Of a DNA stretch of 11,079 nucleotides, positions 7,541-11,079 are shown piece after piece. This DNA is from Treponema sp. (lineage in GTDB: Bacteria; Spirochaetota; Spirochaetia; Treponematales; Breznakiellaceae), in NCBI GenBank assembly GCA_031274565.1, contig JAISPY010000143.1, positions 1 to 11,079 on the forward strand, in the 5' to 3' direction. Made by a program: the position numbers and the translations under genes. The notes under the pieces were generated by a model. The model ran no database searches and had not been told where the DNA came from. It saw only the letters and a list, made by a program, of their open reading frames with translations. Position 1 is the stretch's first letter. The number at the start of each line of letters is the position of its first letter.

Positions 7541-7542
7541 GT

Positions 7543-7591
7543 ATTTTACAGTATACCATGATTGCCAGAACAATCCTATAGGGAGTACAAT
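7543..7591. promoter_or_regulatory. Candidate divergent promoters of the methyltransferase and lipase genes
   Basis: Only 57 bp separate the two starts. On the plus strand TTGCCA (7562-7567) and TACAAT (7586-7591) are 18 bp apart, placing transcription start close to the lipase ATG at 7598. On the minus strand TTGTTC (7573-7568) stands 17 bp from TGTAAA (7550-7545) or 19 bp from TAAAAT (7548-7543), placing its start close to the ATG at 7540. The boxes overlap, and both transcripts would be nearly leaderless. The matches are moderate. Confidence 0.35.
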
Positions 7592-7597
7592 AAGCCT

Positions 7598-8617
7598 ATG
7601 AAAGGAGTGAACCGAGGGGAAAACTCAGACAAGCCGAATAGTCCCGATGAGTGGTTCCTTGCCCATGATGGAGCTAAGCTCTTTATCAGACAGTGGATCC
7701 CCCAGGGGTTCCTCAGGAATAATCCGGCGCCCCGGGGGGTTTTACATATCGTCCATGGAATGGCGGAGCATTCCCAGCGGTACGAAGGGCTTGCCCAGCG
7801 GCTCTGCCAGGAGGGTATTGCGGTGTGGGCTGCAGACCTGCGGGGACACGGTAAGACCGCGGACCTTTCGGTAAACGAGCCGGGGCTGGGAGGGCTTTTG
7901 GGGCACTGTGCGGATAAGAACGGCATTACCCGGACCACCGGGGATATTGAGGGCATCAACCAGCGGATAAAACAGCGCTATCCCACGACCCCTTTGTTCC
8001 TGTTGGGACATTCCTGGGGTTCTTTTCTGGTCCAGCACTACCTTGAAAACCACGGGAACCTGCTGGCCGGGTGTATCCTCTCGGGAACCCGTGGGCCAGA
8101 CGGCTTACGGGTTAAGATGAGCGCACCGTTTATGGCGCTCCTGGCCCTGCTTAAAGGGAGCGTCCGCAAGCGTTCGTTTCTGGCCCGTATGGTGGCTGAC
8201 GGGCCGTTCAATAAGCCCTTTAAGCCGAACCGGACTGCCTTTGACTGGCTGTCCCGGGATGAGCCGGCGGTGGATGCCTATATAGCGGACCCTTCCTGCG
8301 GTATGCTCTGTTCCGTGGGGTTTTATCGGGATCTCAGCGTACTGCTGAGCCAGATTCACCAACCCGAGGCCCTGGAGCGGATTCGGCGGGACTTACCCAT
8401 CTATGTGTTCGGCGGCAGCGCTGATCCAGTGGGAGACATGGGAGAAAGCCCCACAGCCTTGGTAAACGCCTACCGGTCTCTGGGGATCAAGGACCTGGAA
8501 TTTGTACTGTACCCGGATGCCCGGCATGAAACCCTGCATGAAACCAACCGGGACGAGGTTATCGGGAATCTGCTTGGGTGGATTATCCGGCATTGCGATG
8601 CTCCTCAAGCCGTGTGA
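7598..8617 (+). CDS. Alpha/beta hydrolase, lysophospholipase or monoacylglycerol lipase class
   Basis: This 339-residue serine hydrolase belongs to the Hydrolase_4 (COG2267, PldB-like) group. Substrates of relatives are lysophospholipids or monoacylglycerols, so it may free glycerol or glycerophosphodiesters from lipid. That part is inference. Visible features are the oxyanion region HGMAEHS (53-59), the DLRGHGKT strand-loop (80-87), the nucleophile elbow GHSWG (137-141, Ser139), the acidic residue Asp276 in FGGSADP, and His310 in PDARHETLHE. The length fits the family and no signal peptide is seen. The frame opens at a TTG (7562), but the first ATG is at 7598. Its GGGAG lies 12 bases upstream, farther than ideal. 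pcnB follows 79 bp downstream on the same strand. Confidence 0.88.
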   Translation: MKGVNRGENSDKPNSPDEWFLAHDGAKLFIRQWIPQGFLRNNPAPRGVLHIVHGMAEHSQRYEGLAQRLCQEGIAVWAADLRGHGKTADLSVNEPGLGGLLGHCADKNGITRTTGDIEGINQRIKQRYPTTPLFLLGHSWGSFLVQHYLENHGNLLAGCILSGTRGPDGLRVKMSAPFMALLALLKGSVRKRSFLARMVADGPFNKPFKPNRTAFDWLSRDEPAVDAYIADPSCGMLCSVGFYRDLSVLLSQIHQPEALERIRRDLPIYVFGGSADPVGDMGESPTALVNAYRSLGIKDLEFVLYPDARHETLHETNRDEVIGNLLGWIIRHCDAPQAV

Positions 8618-8696
8618 CCCATTTCGTCGCCGGCTTGACATGATTACGAGCGTAGTTTCGTTGAAACAGTTTTATACTTACGATTGAGAGGCTTCC

Positions 8697-9893
8697 GTGC
8701 GCATCCGTTATTCTGCTGAGAAAGATGGAAAGCCCGTTAAAAAAGCAATGGTTTATACCCAGGATGAACATGGCATTGATTGGTCAGCCCTGGACCCCAA
8801 GGCGGTGTATATTGTTGAGCGGCTGCAGGCCAATGGGTATGAGACCTATATTGTGGGTGGGGCGGTTCGGGATTTGATCCTGGGTAAAAGTCCCAAAGAT
8901 TTTGATATTGTCAGCGCCGCATGTCCTACCCGGATCAAGAAACTCTTCCGTAATGCCCGGATCATCGGTCATCGGTTTCGGTTGGTGCATGTGCGGTTTG
9001 GGGATCAGATTTTCGAGGTTTCTACGTTTCGTTCCCTGAAAGACGGACTCACCAGTAATACCTTTGGGACCATTGAAGAGGATGTGCTCCGTCGGGATTT
9101 TACCTTAAACGCCCTGTTCTACGATCCGCTGAAACAGTTGGTAGTGGATTATGTGGGGGGGCTACCGGATATCCGCAAGAAACGGATCCGCCCCATCATT
9201 CCGCTGAAGACCATATTCAGCGATGATCCGGTACGGATGATCCGGGCCCTCAAATACGCGGCGACTACCGGCTTCACGCTGCCGCTGGGCCTGCGCTGGC
9301 AGATCCAGCGGCAAGCTCCCCTGCTGGGGAACATATCCCCGTCCCGGCTCACGGAGGAACTCTTTAAGATCATCCATTCTTCCGCGGCGGCGCAGATCGT
9401 GGAAAAGCTCTTGGCCTTTGGGGTCTATGCCTTCCTCCAACCCCATGCGGCCCATTTGATGAAGCAGCAGGCTGATTTTCGTATCCGGTATCTGGCGCGG
9501 CTGCAGCGCATAAGCCAGGAGGGGTTTCAGCCGGCCCCAGGGGAAGCCCTGGCCGCGTTACTCCAGGATTACCTCGAAGGGTGTACCCCGTGGGATTCGG
9601 ATCTGCCGGACCAGTATAAGAACACCTTCATGGCGGCCCGGCGTTTTGTGCTCCCCATGAACCCGCCCCGGATGGAATTGGATCAGGCGATTCGTCTGCT
9701 TTATAAGGCCCACGGGATTAGCATTAAGAAACCCCGTCTTTCCGAGTGGGGAAGACGATCCGGTTATGGAAGCCTGGGGACTGGGGTGGAACAGCCTAAG
9801 CTGCCCGCCGGTGATGCTCCTGCCTCCAAACACCCTCAGGGACCTTCACGAAAAAGGAGAAGCCCGACAGAGCGGGATCACGGAATGCCATAA
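8697..9893 (+). CDS. pcnB: Poly(A) polymerase (PcnB family)
   Basis: This 398-residue class II nucleotidyltransferase adds A residues to RNA 3' ends and so marks RNA for decay. The catalytic head is clear: VGGAVRD (53-59), then DFDIV (68-72) with the metal-binding Asp68 and Asp70. IIGHRFRLVHV (89-99) follows; this stretch is of the type that marks bacterial poly(A) polymerases rather than CCA-adding enzymes. Further on are RRDFTLNALFYD and DDPVRMIRALKYAA. The C-terminus is rich in Arg, Lys and Pro, as in E. coli PcnB. The start is GTG at 8697, with GAGAGG five bases upstream. A TTGACA at 8635-8640 has no matching -10 box, so its promoter is unclear and it may be cotranscribed with the lipase. 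It converges with the XRE gene. Confidence 0.88.
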   Translation: MRIRYSAEKDGKPVKKAMVYTQDEHGIDWSALDPKAVYIVERLQANGYETYIVGGAVRDLILGKSPKDFDIVSAACPTRIKKLFRNARIIGHRFRLVHVRFGDQIFEVSTFRSLKDGLTSNTFGTIEEDVLRRDFTLNALFYDPLKQLVVDYVGGLPDIRKKRIRPIIPLKTIFSDDPVRMIRALKYAATTGFTLPLGLRWQIQRQAPLLGNISPSRLTEELFKIIHSSAAAQIVEKLLAFGVYAFLQPHAAHLMKQQADFRIRYLARLQRISQEGFQPAPGEALAALLQDYLEGCTPWDSDLPDQYKNTFMAARRFVLPMNPPRMELDQAIRLLYKAHGISIKKPRLSEWGRRSGYGSLGTGVEQPKLPAGDAPASKHPQGPSRKRRSPTERDHGMP

Positions 9894-9911
9894 TCCGGTG
9901 AAGAGAGCCGC

Positions 9912-10005
9912 GAATAGGCGGAGTTTTCTAAAAGCCGCGTTTACCGTCCCCGATGAGCCGGTTCCTGTCTATGAGGAGCCGGTTCCCAGTATCCACCGCC
10001 TATTC
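9912..10005. repeat. Inverted repeat spanning the pcnB/xre convergent gap
   Basis: GAATAGGCGG (9912-9921) is the exact reverse complement of CCGCCTATTC (9996-10005), with 74 bp between. The right arm includes the stop codon of the XRE gene. The distance is long for a terminator stem. The 106-bp gap between the convergent genes holds no other clear terminator. Confidence 0.6.
9955..9986. repeat. Short direct repeat, 11 bp, 21-bp period
   Basis: GAGCCGGTTCC occurs at 9955-9965 and again at 9976-9986. Each copy is close to a palindrome around CCGG. The 21-bp period places both copies on the same face of the helix. Confidence 0.75.
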
Positions 10006-10326
10006 CTCATACGCCTTATACACCGCCTCAAGGGTTTCCAGCACGTTTTTGGTAATGTCGATTTTAAACCGTTCAAACATATCTTGATCGTTTGTGGGCG
10101 TTTCGGCCTTCTGAAACAGATCACTAAGGCTTACGCCCAGCCCATTGGCAATACCTGACAAGGTTTCCGATGTCGGAAATTTTAGGCCTCGCTCTATCTT
10201 GCTGAGAAAAGTTATTGAAATATCTGCCCTTTCCGCAAGGGTAGCCTGCGACAACTGCCGTTGTTGCCGATAAAATCGTATCCGCTTGCCGAGAAGGGTT
10301 CTTACGTCCTGCCCACTGATCACCAT
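10000..10326 (-). CDS. XRE/Cro-family transcriptional regulator
   Basis: This 108-residue DNA-binding protein has an N-terminal helix-turn-helix domain (about 13-71). LGKRIRFYRQQRQLSQ leads in, SQATLAERADIS and ITFLSKIERG (39-48) form the helix-turn-helix, and PTSETLSGIANGLGVSLSDLF closes the fold. The C-terminal 35 residues are charged, probably helical, and may mediate dimer formation. The family mostly represses its own and neighbouring promoters. The start is ATG at 10326 with AGGA nine bases upstream. It is divergent from the Cys-rich lipoprotein gene, and its promoter shares the -35 region with that gene, so it is the obvious candidate controller of both. The target and the inducer are unknown. 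Confidence 0.9.
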   Translation of the reverse strand: MVISGQDVRTLLGKRIRFYRQQRQLSQATLAERADISITFLSKIERGLKFPTSETLSGIANGLGVSLSDLFQKAETPTNDQDMFERFKIDITKNVLETLEAVYKAYEE

Positions 10327-10355
10327 TCTATTCTGTCCTTATCCATCAATTCTGT

Positions 10356-10385
10356 ATTAAACAACAGAGATAGACCGCTTGACAA
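10356..10385 (-). promoter_or_regulatory. Promoter of the XRE regulator
   Basis: On the minus strand TTGTCA (10385-10380) is followed after 18 bp by TTTAAT (10361-10356). The -35 box overlaps that of the opposing lipoprotein promoter almost completely, because the shared sequence TTGACAA is close to self-complementary. The leader to the ATG at 10326 would be about 25 nt and contain the AGGA ribosome binding site. Confidence 0.55.
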
Positions 10386-10408
10386 AACCCCATAGGTCGA
10401 TGTTATAT
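10379..10408 (+). promoter_or_regulatory. Promoter of the Cys-rich lipoprotein gene
   Basis: A perfect -35 TTGACA (10379-10384) stands 18 bp from TTATAT (10403-10408). The expected transcription start near 10415 leaves a leader of about 205 nt before the lipoprotein ATG at 10622. Confidence 0.6.
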
Positions 10409-10420
10409 AGAACTATAGGG
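10388..10420. promoter_or_regulatory. Operator-like imperfect inverted repeat
   Basis: CCCCATAG (10388-10395) and CTATAGGG (10413-10420) match as reverse complements at 7 of 8 positions, 17 bp apart. One half lies in the promoter spacer and the other at the expected transcription start, a position where a bound repressor would block the plus-strand promoter. The adjacent XRE protein is the natural candidate to bind it. Confidence 0.4.
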
Positions 10421-10475
10421 ACAATTTTTTTATATTTCTGTAAGAAGATTCTCCCTTTTAGGCTGTTCTTTGGAA

Positions 10476-10606
10476 AAGTGCGACATCAGTGCGGGTCATT
10501 TTGACCCACTTGAGGCACTTAGAGACGTATTTTATACCGCCCTTGGCGGAGATAAAAGAACGTATCCGTTGGATACGACGGGAATAATCAAGGTGGTGTA
10601 GACCAC
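10476..10606 (+). ncRNA. Structured mRNA leader with four consecutive hairpins
   Basis: Hairpin A has AAGTGC (10476-10481) pairing with GCACTT (10515-10520), enclosing AGTG/CACT and GGTCA/TGACC around a TTT loop. Hairpin B has TTTTAT (10530-10535) pairing with ATAAAA (10552-10557), enclosing CCGCC/GGCGG (10537-10541/10545-10549). Hairpin C is CGTATCC/GGATACG (10561-10567/10571-10577) with a GTT loop. Hairpin D is GTGGT/ACCAC (10593-10597/10602-10606). The AGGAGG ribosome binding site starts four bases after hairpin D. CGTAT also occurs at 10526-10530 and AGTGC occurs twice, so alternative pairings exist. I do not recognise it as any riboswitch class I know. It could be a cis-regulatory RNA, an mRNA stabiliser or a processed small RNA. 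Between 10422 and 10475 I see nothing but AT-rich sequence. Confidence 0.5.
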
Positions 10607-10621
10607 ATGAGGAGGCATTCC

Positions 10622-10840
10622 ATGAAGCAGGTGAGAAGTCTCGCGGTTGCTTTTCTTGGAATTATGATGGCAGTGGGATTAATTTTCGCTGGTTGCAAGC
10701 AGGATAACGGGTGCAAGGGAGATGGCGCTTGTTATTTCATTAGATCCAGCAACGATTACAAATGGTGTGGTGATGAAAGCTGCGCCGTTTGGCTTTCGGA
10801 AGATCGTGGGCAAGCTTCGCTTAGCTGTAACTGTAATTAA
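10622..10840 (+). CDS. Small cysteine-rich lipoprotein, function unknown
   Basis: This 72-residue precursor has a basic start (MKQVRS), a hydrophobic stretch (7-22) and a lipobox IFAGC with the lipidated Cys25. Phe at -3 is unusual for enteric bacteria but acceptable in the relaxed spirochaete lipobox. The mature part is only about 48 residues and carries six more cysteines (31, 37, 49, 54, 69, 71), enough for three disulfides or a metal site. It is predicted to be membrane-anchored outside the cytoplasm. The start is ATG 10622, six bases after a perfect AGGAGG; an earlier in-frame ATG (10607) would put the ribosome binding site inside the gene. I recognise no family. The structured leader, divergent XRE gene and following DUF4418-type gene are its context. 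Confidence 0.75.
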   Translation: MKQVRSLAVAFLGIMMAVGLIFAGCKQDNGCKGDGACYFIRSSNDYKWCGDESCAVWLSEDRGQASLSCNCN

Positions 10841-10853
10841 TTCCATTGATTGA

Positions 10854-10883
10854 CGGCTCCTGTATCGTCAGGTATGGGAGCCG
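10854..10883 (+). terminator. Hairpin between the lipoprotein and the DUF4418-type gene
   Basis: CGGCTCC (10854-10860) pairs with GGAGCCG (10877-10883). Four inner pairs, two of them G-T, extend the stem to 11 bp around an 8-nt loop. It stands 13 nt after the lipoprotein stop and 26 nt before the next start. No T-tract follows, so it may be an attenuator or an mRNA 3'-end stabiliser rather than a full terminator. Confidence 0.45.
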
Positions 10884-10909
10884 CAATTAATGTTGCGCCG
10901 GGAGACATC

Positions 10910-11079
10910 GTGAAAAAACAACTGCTTTATGGAATAATTATTATTATCTTTGGTTTGCTTGTTGCATGGGGACCGCAATTTCTATTTAAGGTCTGTAATG
11001 CTACAGAAGAAAATTTCCCCAGATGCCATTGGTCGGCGCAAGCTGAAATTGGTATGGGGATACTAATTACTGCCTTAGG
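10910..11079 (+). CDS. DUF4418-type membrane protein, 5' part, cut by the window edge
   Basis: A GTG at 10910, with GGGAG a few bases upstream, opens a frame that stays open to the window end (56 codons). It begins with MKKQLLYG and a strong membrane segment (about 6-26). Then come GPQFLFKVC (21-29) and, after a short polar loop, CHWSAQAEIG (39-48) leading into a second hydrophobic segment. The paired FLFKVC and CHW motifs near the first membrane segment are what I recall of the DUF4418 family, membrane proteins of unknown function that I recall often lying next to MacB/FtsX-like ABC transporter genes. That neighbour claim is from memory and such genes would lie beyond the window. It is on the same strand as the Cys-rich lipoprotein gene, 69 bp downstream. 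Confidence 0.72.
   Translation, partial: MKKQLLYGIIIIIFGLLVAWGPQFLFKVCNATEENFPRCHWSAQAEIGMGILITAL

Noticed and set aside
9766..10158. Plus-strand open frame bridging the pcnB end and the xre gene
   Set aside because: It overlaps the C-terminal coding part of pcnB in another frame and runs antisense through the XRE gene. It has no ribosome binding site or family likeness.
10476..10606. A tRNA or a known riboswitch class in the lipoprotein leader
   Set aside because: There is no cloverleaf with T-loop and anticodon features. The conserved cores I know (TPP, cobalamin, c-di-GMP, SAM, fluoride, ZTP) are not visible.

Overview
The window is about 11 kb of bacterial chromosome. It carries eight complete genes and two genes cut by the window edges. 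The best guess for the host is a spirochaete of the Treponema type. This is an inference from the mix of gene families, the relaxed lipobox and the moderately GC-rich coding regions beside AT-rich spacers. No single marker proves it.

Left part (1-4294, minus strand): a three-gene operon reads right to left. It encodes a double-domain sugar-type ABC ATPase (RbsA/MglA class, GTG start), a ribose-type ABC permease (RbsC class) and a canonical glycerol kinase (GlpK). The ATPase and permease genes are 2 bp apart and glpK follows after 51 bp. The likely job is import of glycerol or a glycerol-yielding polyol and its phosphorylation to glycerol-3-phosphate. No periplasmic substrate-binding protein is encoded in the window. 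At 1-43 the first 14 codons of another minus-strand gene are visible, with its own ribosome binding site and promoter.

4295-4662: this non-coding spacer is packed with inverted repeats. Five back-to-back hairpins lie between 4322 and 4532. A 9-bp unit follows in three tandem copies, then a sixth hairpin. I found no convincing promoter in it.

4663-7540 (minus strand): an Fe-S-cluster RlmD/RumA-type uracil-5 RNA methyltransferase overlaps by 11 bp with an exported protein that joins a PQQ-type beta-propeller to C-terminal HEAT repeats.

7598-9893 (plus strand): an alpha/beta hydrolase of the lysophospholipase/monoacylglycerol lipase class, read divergently from the methyltransferase, and then pcnB (poly(A) polymerase).

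Right part (9894-11079): this stretch is more AT-rich and looks accessory. A small XRE/Cro-type repressor (minus) is divergent from a tiny cysteine-rich lipoprotein gene (plus), and the two promoters share a -35 box. An imperfect inverted repeat straddles the lipoprotein promoter. The lipoprotein mRNA has a roughly 200-nt leader that folds by eye into four consecutive hairpins ending right before the Shine-Dalgarno sequence. After another hairpin comes the 5' part of a DUF4418-type membrane protein. This regulator, structured leader, Cys-rich lipoprotein and DUF4418 unit, together with the hairpin array at 4.3-4.6 kb, is the part most likely to hold something undescribed.
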